A stretch of DNA of 64,000 bases from Stutzerimonas stutzeri. Lineage in GTDB: Bacteria > Pseudomonadota > Gammaproteobacteria > Pseudomonadales > Pseudomonadaceae. Positions 35,855-49,165 of this stretch are shown here, one piece after another. Below the pieces are notes generated by a model. That model did not search any database, had not been told where the DNA came from, and saw nothing but the letters and a program-made list of their open reading frames with translations. Position 1 is the first letter of the stretch, and the number at the start of each line of letters is the position of its first letter. The translations under genes were made by a program, and so were the position numbers. The stretch lies in the NCBI RefSeq assembly GCF_000952685.1, contig NZ_JYHV01000037.1:704689-768688 (forward strand). Reading direction: 5' to 3'.

Positions 35855-38002
35855 TCAGACGCGAAAATAGCCCATCAGGCTCTGTTGATGATTGGCCAAC
35901 TGATTGAGCGCCTGGCTGACCCGTGCCGATTCGTCGGCCTGCCCGGACAGCGATTCAGTCACGTCGCGGATACCTGCCACGTTGCGGTTGATCTCTTCGG
36001 CCACCGCGCTCTGCTCTTCGGCCGCGCTGGCGATTTGCAAATTCATGTCGGAAATCACCGCTACCGCATCACCGATCTTGCGCAGCGCCGCAACCGCATG
36101 GCTCACCTGATCGACACTGCCCTGAGCCTGGCTCCGGCTGCTCTGCATCGCCGTCACCACATCTCGAGTGCCATTCTGCAGCCGCTCGATGACCTGGCGA
36201 ATCTCTTCGATGGATTTCTGAGTACGCTGCGCCAGGCTGCGCACCTCATCGGCCACCACAGCGAAACCGCGCCCGGCTTCACCCGCTCGCGCCGCCTCGA
36301 TCGCCGCGTTGAGCGCCAGCAGGTTGGTTTGCTCGGCAATAGCGCGGATCACCTCGAGCACCGAGCCAATCTGGTCGCTGCTGGCCGCCAGGCTTTCGAC
36401 TTGACTCATCGCATGGTTGAGTTCGTCAGCGAGGCTGCCGATGCTGTGCGTGGTGTGATCGATCACGCTCAGCCCCTCGAGGGTGGCCTGATCCGCGTCG
36501 CGGGCTGCTTCGGCCGCTTGAGCGGCGTTGCGTGCGACATCCTGGGCGGTGGCGCTCATCTCCTGCGATGCGGTTGCGACCTGATCAACTTCGCGGAACT
36601 GCTGCTGCATACCCGCACTGGTCTGGCTGGCAATGGCTGCCGATTGATCGGCACTGCTGCGTGCATCCTGAACCGAGCGCTGCACGTCGGCGATGGTCGG
36701 CTGTAACTTGTCGAGGAATCGGTTGAACCAACCAGCCAGGGCGCCCAGTTCATCGTCTCGCGTGTAGGTCAGGCGGCGGGTGAGATCACCTTCGCCACTG
36801 GCGATGTCCTTGAGCATTGCTGCGACCCCTTCGATAGGCCGGGTGACTCCTCGAGCGGTCAACCACATCAACGCCAGACCCAACAGGACCGCACCGAGCC
36901 CGATGGCCAGGGCGATCGCACTGTCTTGGCGGCTTTGGGCTTGCAGTGTCTGCTCAAGACGCAACGCCGGGCCGAGCAGCACCGACTTCGGTACTTCCAG
37001 CAGAATTGCCCAGGGCTTGAGTTCAGCAATCGGTTGTACAGGTTGCAGTACACGAAGCATGTCGTCGTTCTCAAGCATCGCCTTCTGGCCTGCATCGACC
37101 GCTCGGGCGATGGCCTCGCTATCAGCGCCAAATGCGGCACTCAACGGCTGACCCAGCAAGCTGGTATCTCGACTGTGTCCGCCGAGAAGCTTGGCCGGGC
37201 TGATCACGCTCAGCTGGCCTTCCCCCTGATACAGCTCCTGATGAGCCTGTTGGCTGAGCTGCTGCAGGGAAGCCAGGCTGATATCGACGCCAACAACGCC
37301 AATGACCTTTCCATTTTCGATCAACGGAAAGGCGACACTGGTCATCAGCAGTGGCTGACCTTCCACCTCATCGAAATACGGATCGAGCAAGCAGACCCGG
37401 GCGCTGTCGCGCGGACAGCTGTACCAGGCGTTGTAAGGGGCACCACTGATGCCCGGCGTAGTATCGGCGAGGAGTTCCTCGCTCATGGTTTCAGCGGTGA
37501 GCTGTCCCGGCGTGCGTTGCGACCAGTACAACGAGAAGCGGCCGCTGTCGTTACCACCCATCTCCTGGTTACCGATGAACATGCCATCCTTGTCATCCAG
37601 CGCATCGGTTTCGAACACCACGTAGAGACCGATCAGATCCGGATTGGCTCGGAGCGCACTCTCGATCTGATGATGCAAGTCCTCCCGAAGTTCGAAGGCG
37701 TTCGACATCCGCTCGATGGATTGTTCACGCAGCGACAGCACTTGGCGAACGAAACCCTTGCCGTACTGATAGGCATCGTTGAACTGGCGTTCCATACGCA
37801 GCGCCTGCGACAGGCCCCGCGCTTGCAAGTTATTGCGCGCCGCCTCTTCGAGCATGGCGCTGCTCGATGCATTGACCAGAGCCACGGCCTGGCGCGATTG
37901 ATAGAGCGATGCGCCGACCAGCAAGCCGACGATTAGCAGGAGGCAGAGACCAGCCAGCAGGGTGAGCTTCCACTGGATGGACAAGCGAGTGAGGGAGGGC
38001 AT
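35855..38002 (-). CDS. Methyl-accepting chemotaxis protein with dCache-type sensor
   Basis: 715 residues. First membrane helix at 11-32, a periplasmic sensor (about 35-360) of double-Cache size with a [19 protein letters not shown] segment and a [18 protein letters not shown] strand typical of the membrane-distal Cache, second helix at 365-385, HAMP (about 385-440), then the signalling coiled coil with the hairpin core [20 protein letters not shown] (about 560-600). Ligand unknown; many such Pseudomonas receptors sense amino acids. It separates glmU from glmR, which are close neighbours in P. aeruginosa. Confidence 0.94.
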   Translation of the reverse strand: MPSLTRLSIQWKLTLLAGLCLLLIVGLLVGASLYQSRQAVALVNASSSAMLEEAARNNLQARGLSQALRMERQFNDAYQYGKGFVRQVLSLREQSIERMSNAFELREDLHHQIESALRANPDLIGLYVVFETDALDDKDGMFIGNQEMGGNDSGRFSLYWSQRTPGQLTAETMSEELLADTTPGISGAPYNAWYSCPRDSARVCLLDPYFDEVEGQPLLMTSVAFPLIENGKVIGVVGVDISLASLQQLSQQAHQELYQGEGQLSVISPAKLLGGHSRDTSLLGQPLSAAFGADSEAIARAVDAGQKAMLENDDMLRVLQPVQPIAELKPWAILLEVPKSVLLGPALRLEQTLQAQSRQDSAIALAIGLGAVLLGLALMWLTARGVTRPIEGVAAMLKDIASGEGDLTRRLTYTRDDELGALAGWFNRFLDKLQPTIADVQRSVQDARSSADQSAAIASQTSAGMQQQFREVDQVATASQEMSATAQDVARNAAQAAEAARDADQATLEGLSVIDHTTHSIGSLADELNHAMSQVESLAASSDQIGSVLEVIRAIAEQTNLLALNAAIEAARAGEAGRGFAVVADEVRSLAQRTQKSIEEIRQVIERLQNGTRDVVTAMQSSRSQAQGSVDQVSHAVAALRKIGDAVAVISDMNLQIASAAEEQSAVAEEINRNVAGIRDVTESLSGQADESARVSQALNQLANHQQSLMGYFRV

Positions 38003-38070
38003 GACCGCGTCCTATGTTGTTATGCCCCGTTAGATCGGCCAGATATACGATCTCTTGAGTATCGCTATTC

Positions 38071-38095
38071 AAAAACCTCGGTAGCACACCGAGGT
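38071..38095 (-). terminator. Terminator upstream of the chemoreceptor, after glmU
   Basis: Minus-strand stem 38088-38095 with 38075-38082 (8 bp, loop of 5) followed by five T residues (38075-38071). It lies 20 bases past the glmU stop. Confidence 0.85.
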
Positions 38096-38114
38096 CCTCT
38101 GCCATCGCGATAAC

Positions 38115-39479
38115 TTATTTGCGAGTCTTCTGTGGGCGCTCCCAGCCTTGGATCAATGCCTGCCGTGCCCGCCCCAGCGCCAGCGTGCCGGCCGGCACAT
38201 CGGCCGTGATAACCGAACCGGCGCCGGTGGTAGCACCATCGCCAAGGGTAACCGGAGCGACCAGCGAGCTGTTGGAGCCGATGAAAACGTCCTCGCCCAA
38301 CACCGTTTGGGACTTGTTGGCGCCATCATAGTTGCAAGTGATGGTGCCGGCCCCGATGTTGGTTCGCGCACCGATTTCCGCGTCGCCCAGGTACGCCAGG
38401 TGGCCAGCTTTGGCGCCATCGCCCAAGCGTGAGTTCTTGACCTCGACGAAATTGCCGACGTGCGCCCGGTCGCCCAGCACTGCGCCGGGACGCAAACGTG
38501 CAAATGGTCCGCAATCAGCGCCTTCGCCCAGCTCGGCACCGTCCAGATGGCTGTTGGCCTTGACCACCGCGCCACGGCGAAGCGTGCTGTTGCGAATCAC
38601 GCAATTGGGGCCGATCTCGACGTCATCCTCAATAACTACCTGACCTTCAAGAATCACGTTCACGTCGATCAGCACATCGCGACCGACCGTAACCTCTCCG
38701 CGCAGGTCGAAACGGGCCGGGTCACGCAAGGTCACGCCTTGAGCCATCAGACGGCGCGCAGCGCGTTGTTGATAATGCCGCTCGAGCTCGGCCAGCTGCA
38801 TGCGATCGTTGGCACCCTGCACCTCCATTGCATGCTGCGGCTGCTCGGTCGCAACCACCAGACCATCGGCCACTGCCATGGCGATCACATCGGTCAGGTA
38901 GTATTCGCCCTGCGCATTGCTGTTCGAAAGCCTACCCAGCCAATCGCCAAGGCGCTCACCTGGGACGGCCAAAATCCCGGTGTTCCCTTCCGCTATAAGC
39001 TTCTGCTCGGCCGAGGCATCTTTGTGCTCGACGATCGCTTGAACCACGCCCTGCTCGTCGCGCAGGATCCGCCCGTAACCGGTCGGATCGTCCAGACTCA
39101 CCGTTAGCAGCGCCAATTGTTGCGGACCGACCTTTTGCAGAAGTCGCTCCAGCGTCGCGACCTCAATCAATGGCACGTCGCCATACAGAATCAGCACCCG
39201 CTCGGCCGTCAGCGCCGGGAGCGCCTGGGCGACCGCATGCCCGGTCCCCAACTGCTCGGCTTGCACCACGAAGCTCAGGTCATCCGCAGCGAGCCGTTCA
39301 CGAACCTGTTCGGCACCATGGCCGATCACCACATGGATGGCCTTCGGTTTGAGCCCGCGAGCGGTTTCTATCACATGACCGAGCATGGATTGTCCAGCGA
39401 CCGGGTGAAGTACCTTGGGCAGAGCGGAACGCATACGTGTTCCTTGACCGGCAGCGAGAATGACGATATCGAGAGACAT
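38115..39479 (-). CDS. glmU: Bifunctional UDP-GlcNAc pyrophosphorylase / glucosamine-1-P acetyltransferase
   Basis: 454 residues from [16 protein letters not shown]; a reading 23 residues longer lacks support. N-terminal uridyltransferase (1-228, with [16 protein letters not shown] and YGDVPL), then left-handed beta-helix acetyltransferase (250-450, hexapeptide repeats, GTITCNYDG). It catalyses the last two steps to UDP-GlcNAc, complementing GlmS in this region. Confidence 0.97.
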   Translation of the reverse strand: MSLDIVILAAGQGTRMRSALPKVLHPVAGQSMLGHVIETARGLKPKAIHVVIGHGAEQVRERLAADDLSFVVQAEQLGTGHAVAQALPALTAERVLILYGDVPLIEVATLERLLQKVGPQQLALLTVSLDDPTGYGRILRDEQGVVQAIVEHKDASAEQKLIAEGNTGILAVPGERLGDWLGRLSNSNAQGEYYLTDVIAMAVADGLVVATEQPQHAMEVQGANDRMQLAELERHYQQRAARRLMAQGVTLRDPARFDLRGEVTVGRDVLIDVNVILEGQVVIEDDVEIGPNCVIRNSTLRRGAVVKANSHLDGAELGEGADCGPFARLRPGAVLGDRAHVGNFVEVKNSRLGDGAKAGHLAYLGDAEIGARTNIGAGTITCNYDGANKSQTVLGEDVFIGSNSSLVAPVTLGDGATTGAGSVITADVPAGTLALGRARQALIQGWERPQKTRK

Positions 39480-39550
39480 GGCAGATCCTGAGCAAATCAT
39501 GGGGCGGCTCGTACCGCCTAGACGACGTTTTTTGCCGAGCCTGGACAATA

Positions 39551-39580
39551 AAAAAGGGTAGCCAAGGCTACCCTTTTAAT
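39551..39580 (-). terminator. Terminator of the atp operon
   Basis: A 12-bp stem (39552-39563 with 39566-39577), A-rich on one side and T-rich on the other. On the minus strand it ends in a T-run after atpC, 28 bases from the stop; the symmetric A/T flanks could also stop plus-strand transcripts. Confidence 0.9.
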
Positions 39581-39604
39581 TACCTGCGATGAAGAAGCCG
39601 AGGG

Positions 39605-40030
39605 TTAGCCGCCGAACTTCTTACGCATCTGCTGAATCGTCCGCAGTTGCGCCGCGGCCTCGGCCAGACGCGCCGCCGCGGAACCGTAATCGAACTCCGC
39701 ACCCTTCTGGTTGAGGGCTTTTTCGGCTGCCTTGAGCGCTTCCTGAGCAGACGCTTCGTCGAGATCACTGGCACGCTGCACGGTGTCGGCAAGCACCTTG
39801 ATCATGTTGGGTTGAACTTCCAGATATCCGCCGGAGATGTAGAACACCTCACTTTCGCCACCTTGCTTGGTCAGGCGAATCGGACCTGGCTTCAGATCGG
39901 TAATCAACGGCGCGTGGCCCGGAGCAATACCAATGTCGCCGAGGTTGCCATGGGCAATCACCATCTCGACCAGACCGGAAAAGATCTCGCCTTCAGCGCT
40001 GACGATATCGCAATGGACTGTCATAGCCAT
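39605..40030 (-). CDS. atpC: ATP synthase epsilon subunit
   Basis: 141 residues from [20 protein letters not shown]-terminal beta-sandwich ([18 protein letters not shown]) and C-terminal two-helix regulatory domain ending in MRKKFGG. Part of the F1 central stalk; limits ATP hydrolysis. Last gene of the operon. A methionine four codons further upstream is a less likely start. Confidence 0.96.
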   Translation of the reverse strand: MAMTVHCDIVSAEGEIFSGLVEMVIAHGNLGDIGIAPGHAPLITDLKPGPIRLTKQGGESEVFYISGGYLEVQPNMIKVLADTVQRASDLDEASAQEALKAAEKALNQKGAEFDYGSAAARLAEAAAQLRTIQQMRKKFGG

Positions 40031-40088
40031 ATCTAGCCTCACGTATCAAACGGCGAGGTTGGCTACCGCCAGCCGCGCCGCCTGGTGA

Positions 40089-40106
40089 GCGCCCGTCGCC
40101 GGGCGC
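40089..40106 (-). promoter_or_regulatory. Hairpin between atpD and atpC
   Basis: Perfect 7-bp stem (40089-40095 with 40100-40106) and 4-base loop just past the atpD stop, with no T-run. It may lower atpC relative to atpD or protect the upstream mRNA. Confidence 0.55.
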
Positions 40107-40110
40107 AGGA

Positions 40111-41514
<1,404 letters not shown>

Positions 41515-42375
41515 TTAAACCGCGGCAGCGCCGCCGACGATTTCCGAGATCTCTTGGGTGATCGCGGCCTGACGAGCCTTGTTGTAGATCAGCTGGAGAT
41601 CGCTGATCAAATCACCGGCGTTGTCAGTTGCGTTCTTCATCGCGATCATCCGGGCGGCCTGTTCAGCCGCGCCGTTCTCGACCACCGCCTGGTACACCTG
41701 CGACTCCACGTAGCGCACCATCAAACCGTCGAGCAGTTCCTTGGCGTCGGGTTCGTACAGATAGTCCCAGTGATGCTTGAGTTGCTGATCCGGATCGGCC
41801 ACCAGAGGAACCAACTGCTCCACTGTCGGCTGTTGCGTCATGGTATTGATAAATTTGTTCGAGACCACCGACAGACGATCGATACGACCATCGAGGTAAG
41901 CGTCCAACATGACCTTGACGCTACCGATCAAATCATTGATCGACGGCTCCTCGCCCAGGTGGCTGATTGCCGCTACGACATTGCCACCGAAGTTGCGAAA
42001 AAACGCAGCGCCCTTGCTGCCAATGACGCAGAGATCAATCTCCACGCCTTGCTCGCGGTTCGCTGCCATATCCTTGACCAGCGCCTTGAACAGGTTGGTG
42101 TTCAAGCCACCACACAGCCCCCGGTCACTGCTCACCACGACATAACCGACGCGCTTGATTTCACGCTCGACCATGAAAGGATGGCGATACTCCGGGTTGG
42201 CGTTGGCCAGATGACCAATCACCTGGCGGATACGCTCCGCATAAGGACGGCTGGCAGACATGCGCATTTGAGCCTTGCGCATCTTGCTGACAGCTACCTT
42301 TTCCATGGCGCTGGTAATCTTTTGCGTGCTTTTGATGCTCGCAATCTTGCTGCGAATCTCTTTTGCGCCTGCCAT
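41515..42375 (-). CDS. atpG: ATP synthase gamma subunit
   Basis: 286 residues. Rotor shaft of F1: N-terminal helix [30 protein letters not shown] and C-terminal helix [17 protein letters not shown] pair as a coiled coil around a central Rossmann-like domain ([13 protein letters not shown]). Confidence 0.97.
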   Translation of the reverse strand: MAGAKEIRSKIASIKSTQKITSAMEKVAVSKMRKAQMRMSASRPYAERIRQVIGHLANANPEYRHPFMVEREIKRVGYVVVSSDRGLCGGLNTNLFKALVKDMAANREQGVEIDLCVIGSKGAAFFRNFGGNVVAAISHLGEEPSINDLIGSVKVMLDAYLDGRIDRLSVVSNKFINTMTQQPTVEQLVPLVADPDQQLKHHWDYLYEPDAKELLDGLMVRYVESQVYQAVVENGAAEQAARMIAMKNATDNAGDLISDLQLIYNKARQAAITQEISEIVGGAAAV

Positions 42376-42425
42376 TTGACACCTATCGGGTTAGCAGGCG
42401 GAGGCCTTGCGACCTCCGCTGCGGC

Positions 42426-43970
42426 TTACCAGGTTTGGGTGGCCTTGAACTTCTCGATACCGGCTTTCAGGGCCGCGTCGATTTCGTCATTGAAGTCACC
42501 CTTCACGTTGATCTTCGCCATCAAATCGGCGTGATCGCGGTTGAAGTAAGCAATCAGCGCTTGTTCGAAGCTGCCGATCTTGGCGATTTCGATGTCCTGC
42601 AGGAAGCCACGTTCGGCCGAGTACAGGGACAGCGACATGTCGGCGATGGACATAGGCGCATATTGCTTTTGCTTCATCAGCTCAGTAACACGCTGACCAT
42701 GCTCAAGCTGCTTACGGGTGGCTTCGTCCAGATCAGAGGCGAACTGGGCGAAAGCCGCCAATTCACGGTACTGAGCCAGAGCGGTACGGATACCACCGGA
42801 TAGCTTCTTGATGATCTTGGTCTGAGCGGCACCACCTACGCGGGAAACCGACACACCGGCGTTCACAGCAGGACGGATGCCGGAGTTGAACATCGCCGAT
42901 TCCAGGAAGATCTGACCGTCGGTGATCGAGATCACGTTGGTCGGAACGAACGCGGAAACGTCGCCAGCCTGGGTTTCGATGATCGGCAGAGCGGTCAAGG
43001 AACCGGTTTTGCCTTTCACTTCGCCTTTGGTGAACTGCTCGACATACTCTTCGGAAACGCGCGATGCACGCTCCAGCAGACGGCTGTGGAGATAGAACAC
43101 GTCGCCCGGGTAAGCTTCACGGCCTGGCGGACGGCGCAGCAGCAGGGAAATCTGGCGGTAAGCTACTGCTTGCTTGGACAGATCGTCATAAACGATCAGC
43201 GCGTCTTCGCCGCGGTCGCGGAAGTATTCGCCCATGGTGCAGCCAGCGTATGGTGCGATGAACTGCAGCGCAGCAGATTCAGAAGCACTCGCGGCAACGA
43301 TGATGGTATTGGCCAGAGCACCGTTCTGCTCGAGCTTGCGCACCACGTTGGCAATGGTCGATTGTTTCTGTCCGATGGCGACATACACACAGAAAATACC
43401 GCTGTCTTTCTGATTGATGATCGCATCGATCGCCAGAGCAGTCTTACCGATCTGACGGTCGCCAATGATCAGCTCACGCTGACCGCGGCCAACCGGGATC
43501 ATGGCGTCAACGGCCTTGTAACCGGTTTGCACCGGCTGATCGACCGACTTCCGCCAGATCACGCCCGGCGCAACTTTTTCAACCGCGTCGGTAGCGACGT
43601 TGTTGAGCGGACCCTTGCCGTCAACCGGGTTGCCCAGCGCGTCGACGACGCGACCGAGCAGCTCAGGACCCACCGGAACTTCGAGGATGCGACCGGTGCA
43701 CTTGGCGCTCATGCCTTCGGCAAGCGTCTGGTAGGCACCCAGAACCACGGCGCCGACAGAGTCGCGCTCAAGGTTCATGGCCATACCGTAGACGCCGTCC
43801 GGGAATTCGATCATCTCGCCATACATGACATCGGCCAGACCATGAATTCGCACGATGCCGTCCGACACGCTGACGACGGTGCCTTCGTTACGGGCTTGGG
43901 AGGCGATATCGAGTTTTTCGATACGCCCCTTGATGATTTCACTTATTTCGGAAGGATTGAGTTGCTGCAT
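42426..43970 (-). CDS. atpA: ATP synthase alpha subunit
   Basis: 514 residues. Non-catalytic nucleotide-binding subunit of F1. Walker [16 protein letters not shown] near 170-184 and the [10 protein letters not shown] signature near 375 are present. N-terminal helix [14 protein letters not shown] contacts the delta subunit. Confidence 0.98.
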   Translation of the reverse strand: MQQLNPSEISEIIKGRIEKLDIASQARNEGTVVSVSDGIVRIHGLADVMYGEMIEFPDGVYGMAMNLERDSVGAVVLGAYQTLAEGMSAKCTGRILEVPVGPELLGRVVDALGNPVDGKGPLNNVATDAVEKVAPGVIWRKSVDQPVQTGYKAVDAMIPVGRGQRELIIGDRQIGKTALAIDAIINQKDSGIFCVYVAIGQKQSTIANVVRKLEQNGALANTIIVAASASESAALQFIAPYAGCTMGEYFRDRGEDALIVYDDLSKQAVAYRQISLLLRRPPGREAYPGDVFYLHSRLLERASRVSEEYVEQFTKGEVKGKTGSLTALPIIETQAGDVSAFVPTNVISITDGQIFLESAMFNSGIRPAVNAGVSVSRVGGAAQTKIIKKLSGGIRTALAQYRELAAFAQFASDLDEATRKQLEHGQRVTELMKQKQYAPMSIADMSLSLYSAERGFLQDIEIAKIGSFEQALIAYFNRDHADLMAKINVKGDFNDEIDAALKAGIEKFKATQTW

Positions 43971-43991
43971 TGCTCTGCTGCCCCTTCAAAC

Positions 43992-44528
43992 TCAAGATTT
44001 CAATGCTTCGGCCAGTTTCGCGATCTTGCCGCGGACTGAGCCATCGATAACCAGGTCGCCGGCGCGGATCAACACGCCACCCAAAAGGGAGGCATCTTCC
44101 GCGGCATGCAGGCGCACTTCCCGGCCGAGCCGTGCACTGAGAACCTTGGCGAGTTTGTCTTGCTGTTCGTTGCTCAACGCGAAAGCACTGGTCACATCCA
44201 CGTCAACCGTTTTTTCCTGCTCGGCCTTGTACAGCTCGAACAGTTCGGAGACTTCCGGCAACAACGGCAAGCGGTCATTGGCGGACAACACGTGAATGAA
44301 ATTGCGTGCCTGAGCATCAAGCTTTTCACCACACACCTCGACGAAGGTGGTGGCCTTGTCGTCTCTCGTCATACGCGGGGCCTTGAGCACGCGCTGCATG
44401 GTGTCGTCTTGCGACACCGCAGCAGCCAGACCAAGCATGGCTGACCATTCGGCCAGTTGCTGATGGACCTGTGCGTACTCGAAGGCAGCCTTGGCGTAAG
44501 GTCGGGCCAGCGTGGTCAGTTCTGCCAT
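43992..44528 (-). CDS. atpH: ATP synthase delta subunit
   Basis: 178 residues, six-helix N-terminal domain ([16 protein letters not shown]) and C-terminal [25 protein letters not shown] signature (seen as [16 protein letters not shown]). Links the F1 top to the peripheral stalk. Confidence 0.96.
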   Translation of the reverse strand: MAELTTLARPYAKAAFEYAQVHQQLAEWSAMLGLAAAVSQDDTMQRVLKAPRMTRDDKATTFVEVCGEKLDAQARNFIHVLSANDRLPLLPEVSELFELYKAEQEKTVDVDVTSAFALSNEQQDKLAKVLSARLGREVRLHAAEDASLLGGVLIRAGDLVIDGSVRGKIAKLAEALKS

Positions 44529-44543
44529 GATCGCGCCCCTCGC

Positions 44544-45014
44544 TTAAATTTCGGCTGCCAATTTGGAAACCAGCTCCGCATGCGCGTTCTGATCGATGGA
44601 TGCGCCCAGGATCTTTTCGGCGCCACTGACCGCCAGGCTACCCAACTGGGCGCGCAAGGCATCCTTGACCGCGTTCAATTCCTGCTCAATCTCGGCCTGA
44701 GCCTGGACCTTGAGCCGCTCACCCTCGACACGGGCCTGATCGCGAGCTTCGTCGACGATCTGGTTAGCGCGCTTCTTGGCTTGCTCGATGATTTCAGCCG
44801 CTTGCGTCTTGGCTTCGCGCAGTTGCTGGCTCGCTTTATCCTGAGCCAACTCCAGATCACGAGCACCGCGACTGGCAGCTTCCAGACCGTCAGCGATCTT
44901 CTTCTGGCGTTCCCGCAGAGCTGTTATGACCGGAGGCCATACGAACTTCATGCAGAACAGCACAAAAATGAAGAACGCAACGGACTGGCCAATCAGGGTT
45001 GCATTAATGTTCAC
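44544..45014 (-). CDS. atpF: ATP synthase subunit b
   Basis: 156 residues. One N-terminal membrane helix ([19 protein letters not shown]) and a long charged helix forming the peripheral stalk dimer. The start codon is GTG at 45014, with GAGGTG upstream. Confidence 0.95.
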   Translation of the reverse strand: MNINATLIGQSVAFFIFVLFCMKFVWPPVITALRERQKKIADGLEAASRGARDLELAQDKASQQLREAKTQAAEIIEQAKKRANQIVDEARDQARVEGERLKVQAQAEIEQELNAVKDALRAQLGSLAVSGAEKILGASIDQNAHAELVSKLAAEI

Positions 45015-45071
45015 GCCAACACCTCGCTCGTTCGTTGTCCGTCAAACCATCCATTCGATAAACCGAATGGA

Positions 45072-45356
<285 letters not shown>

Positions 45357-45383
45357 TTAAGGGTTTAGGTAAAGCGAATCGAA

Positions 45384-46268
<885 letters not shown>

Positions 46269-46673
46269 TCAATTTGAAATTCTTTTCTTAATCAGCAGAG
46301 GAGCAAACCAGCCGACTCCTTGAGTCAGTATGAACACACCGAACAACGAAAGTGGGTTCAGCGGTTTCACCCCTGTGAAGGCCAGCGCGAACAGCACTGA
46401 CGTGAAGATCAGTTTCCCTGCTTCGCCAGCATAAAATGACCTGACGATAGCTTGAGCAGCCCGAGCGCCACTAAAGCGAAAAGCCTTGTGAGCGAAATAA
46501 ATATTCGGAAGCAAGGCGATCAGACCACCAAGCAATCCAGAGTAACCCGCAACATTGTCGACCCACAGCCACAGCACGACCGCTGAGATGAGCAATAACG
46601 ACAACTGCGCCATCAGAACCGGAAAAACCGCTAACCGATGGAAGGGTAGGCGTTTCTGCTCGTAGCCGACCAA
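46269..46673 (-). CDS. atpI: ATP synthase assembly protein I
   Basis: 134 residues with four hydrophobic segments, the UncI pattern (GLLGGLIALLPNIYFAHKAF near 45-65). The start codon is TTG at 46673 with AGGGA 7 bases upstream; the first internal ATG (codon 21) would cut the first membrane segment. It helps assemble the c-ring. First gene of the atp operon. Confidence 0.9.
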   Translation of the reverse strand: MVGYEQKRLPFHRLAVFPVLMAQLSLLLISAVVLWLWVDNVAGYSGLLGGLIALLPNIYFAHKAFRFSGARAAQAIVRSFYAGEAGKLIFTSVLFALAFTGVKPLNPLSLFGVFILTQGVGWFAPLLIKKRISN

Positions 46674-46743
46674 TTATTGTCCCTTGGCTTTCGCCGGCAT
46701 GTCAGTCAATCACCATGCCTTATGTCTTTGAAAATGCGCGCAG

Positions 46744-46772
46744 ATTATATGTGGCGTTAGGGTCAGGTACAA
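46744..46772 (-). promoter_or_regulatory. Sigma70 promoter of the atp operon
   Basis: Minus-strand TTGTAC (46772-46767), 17-base spacer, then perfect TATAAT (46749-46744). Predicted start of transcription near 46737, giving a leader of about 64 bases before atpI. A 6-3-6 palindrome, TGGTAG/CTACCA (46778-46792), lies just upstream of the -35 element. Confidence 0.75.
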
Positions 46773-46826
46773 CCGTTTGGTAGTGACTACCAGGCAGTAC
46801 TACAACCTTATACGCCCGTAATTGTT

Positions 46827-47699
46827 TCAGCGTATGTGTGCTAACACACCTTGCAATTCATCCAGAGAGTTGTAGCGAATCACCAACTGTCCTTTGCCCT
46901 TTTCACCATGCTTGATTTGCACTGGAGAACCCAGACGCTCAGCCAGACGCTGTTCCAGACGGACAATGTCAGGATCATTCCTCGTCTCGGCTTTCGAACC
47001 CTCGGAGCTGTTCAGCCATTGCCGCACCAGCGCCTCGGTCTGGCGGACAGTCAAACCACGTGCGACAACATGACGCGCCCCGTCGACCTGCTGCTCCGCC
47101 GGCAACCCGAGCAGCGCTCGGGCATGGCCCATTTCCAGATCGCCATGCGACAGGAGCGTCTTGATCTCCTCCGGCAGCGCGATCAGACGCAGCAGGTTGC
47201 TGATGGTCACGCGCGACTTGCCCACCGCGTCAGCCACCTGCTGCTGAGTCAGCTGGAATTCCTGCTGCAGCCGCTGCAGGGCTACGGCTTCCTCGATCGG
47301 GTTAAGGTCCTCACGCTGGATATTCTCGATCAGCGCCATGGCAATCGCCGCTTCATCGGAAACGTCGCGCACCAGTGCCGGGATCTTCTCGAGGCCGGCC
47401 TGCTGGCTGGCACGCCAGCGACGTTCGCCAGCAATGATTTCGTAGCGGCCAGAGCCGATCGAACGAACGACGATCGGTTGCATTACGCCCTGACTGCGAA
47501 TGGAGTGTGTCAGCTCATCGAGGGTCACCGGATCGATATCGCGGCGAGGCTGATATTTGCCCCGCTGAATGATGTCGAGCGGCAATTGTTGTAATTCCCG
47601 CTCATCGACCTGAACGGCGCCTTCCTGCATCGCCGTCACATTGGCGCCTCCGAGCAGGGCATCCAGTCCGCGTCCTAGGCCTCGTTTTTTGGTCGCCAT
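46827..47699 (-). CDS. parB: Chromosome partitioning protein ParB
   Basis: 290 residues from MATKKRGLGRGLDALLGG; a longer reading runs into parA. The ParB/Srx CTP-binding motifs (GKYQPRRDID, GERRWRASQQAGLEKIP, ENIQREDLNPIEEA) are followed by the helix-turn-helix (TQQQVADAVGKSRVTISNLLRL) and a C-terminal dimer domain. It loads at parS sites, several of which lie 12-15 kb away in this window. Confidence 0.97.
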   Translation of the reverse strand: MATKKRGLGRGLDALLGGANVTAMQEGAVQVDERELQQLPLDIIQRGKYQPRRDIDPVTLDELTHSIRSQGVMQPIVVRSIGSGRYEIIAGERRWRASQQAGLEKIPALVRDVSDEAAIAMALIENIQREDLNPIEEAVALQRLQQEFQLTQQQVADAVGKSRVTISNLLRLIALPEEIKTLLSHGDLEMGHARALLGLPAEQQVDGARHVVARGLTVRQTEALVRQWLNSSEGSKAETRNDPDIVRLEQRLAERLGSPVQIKHGEKGKGQLVIRYNSLDELQGVLAHIR

Positions 47700-47709
47700 G
47701 AAAATTTCC

Positions 47710-48498
47710 TTATGCAGTTGCGCTGCGAGCGGCCCGCCGCTGACGGCGTGACAGCTCGCCGGCCAGTGCCAGATAGGCCAAGGCGCCCTTGGATTGCTTG
47801 TCATAGACCAGCGCCGGCATGCCATGGCTGGGGGCTTCGGCCAGCCGTACATTGCGAGGAATGACCGTGTCGTAGAGTTTCTCACCGAAATGCGTCTTGA
47901 GCTGCTCGGTGACATCGTTGGTGAGGCTGCTGCGCGGATCGTACATGGTGCGCAACAGGCCTTCGATCTGCAGCGACGGATTCAACGCCTGACCGATGCG
48001 CTGAATCGAATTGACCAGATCGGTCAGTCCCTCCAGTGCATAGTATTCGCACTGCATTGGGATGATCACGCCGTCTGCGGCCGTTAGCGCGTTGATAGTC
48101 AGCATCGACAGCGAGGGCGGGCAATCGATCAAAATGTAATCGTAGTTCTCGCGTACCGGTGCAAGCGCCTCGCGCAGGCGATGTTCTTTGGTGGGCAATT
48201 TGAGGAGCGCGACCTCGGCGGCCGTCAGATCACGGTTGGCCGGCAGCAGCTGGTAGCCACCATGCTCGGAAAACTGCATGGCATCGACCAGGCTGCACTC
48301 GCCGATGAGCACGTCGTAGATCGAATACTCCAAGCTTAACTTATCCACACCGCTGCCCGTTGTGGCGTTGCCCTGTGGATCAAGATCAATGAGCAGAACA
48401 CGACGACGAGTCGCTACAAGCGAGGCGGCGAGGTTGATACAGGTGGTTGTCTTGGCGACACCGCCCTTCTGGTTGGCGATGGCAAATACTTTAGCCAT
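47710..48498 (-). CDS. parA: Chromosome partitioning ATPase ParA (Soj)
   Basis: 262 residues. Deviant Walker A KGGVAKTTTCINLA (11-24), Walker B-like YDYILIDCPPSLSML and the DNA-binding C-terminus. It moves ParB-parS complexes along the nucleoid. Ten bases separate it from parB. Confidence 0.97.
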   Translation of the reverse strand: MAKVFAIANQKGGVAKTTTCINLAASLVATRRRVLLIDLDPQGNATTGSGVDKLSLEYSIYDVLIGECSLVDAMQFSEHGGYQLLPANRDLTAAEVALLKLPTKEHRLREALAPVRENYDYILIDCPPSLSMLTINALTAADGVIIPMQCEYYALEGLTDLVNSIQRIGQALNPSLQIEGLLRTMYDPRSSLTNDVTEQLKTHFGEKLYDTVIPRNVRLAEAPSHGMPALVYDKQSKGALAYLALAGELSRRQRRAARSATA

Positions 48499-48517
48499 GG
48501 TCAGCGTCTGTCCGGAG

Positions 48518-49165
48518 TCATGAAGTGCGGCGCAGTATCAGCAGATGGCGTTGCCCTTGGCAACCGGGAACCTTGAGAACGAGGCAGCGCTCTAGTTGGA
48601 AATCCGCCGGTAGCGCCTGTAGCTCGTCATCGGGTTGGACTCCTTTCATGGCGAGCCAGCGAGTTTCGAGATTTCCCAGATGGCGCGTCCAGTCGGCGAA
48701 GTCGCTCAGCGAGCTGAATGCCCGAGACGTGATGCCGGCAAAAGGCCGTTCGGGTCGGAACTGCTCGACGCGGCTGTGGACAACTTCGAGATTGGCGAGT
48801 TTCAGCTCCAGTTTGACCTGCGTAAGAAAACGGGTCTTCTTGCCGTTCGAATCGAGTAGCGTAAAGCTGCGCTCGGGAAACAAAATAGCTAGCGGAATGC
48901 CAGGCATCCCACCGCCACTGCCCACGTCCAGCCAGCGAGCGCCATCTTGCTCTACATATGGAGCGACGCTAAGGCTATCGAGCAGATGACGCGAGACCAT
49001 TTCAGCCGGATCGCGCACGGCGGTCAGGTTGTAGGCCTTATTCCACTTGTTCAGCAACGCCAGATAGGCAAGCAGCTGCGCTTGCTGCGAGTCGCTAAGC
49101 TCTACGCCGAGTAATTCGGCGCCACGCTGGAGTTCTTCGGCATAGCGTGCGTATTCGTCGTCCAT
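48518..49165 (-). CDS. rsmG: 16S rRNA (guanine527-N7) methyltransferase
   Basis: 215 residues. The SAM-binding motif [17 protein letters not shown] and the [20 protein letters not shown] opening are diagnostic. The ATG at 49165 shares one base with the mnmG stop (TGATG); a TTG one codon upstream is possible but less likely. Confidence 0.97.
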   Translation of the reverse strand: MDDEYARYAEELQRGAELLGVELSDSQQAQLLAYLALLNKWNKAYNLTAVRDPAEMVSRHLLDSLSVAPYVEQDGARWLDVGSGGGMPGIPLAILFPERSFTLLDSNGKKTRFLTQVKLELKLANLEVVHSRVEQFRPERPFAGITSRAFSSLSDFADWTRHLGNLETRWLAMKGVQPDDELQALPADFQLERCLVLKVPGCQGQRHLLILRRTS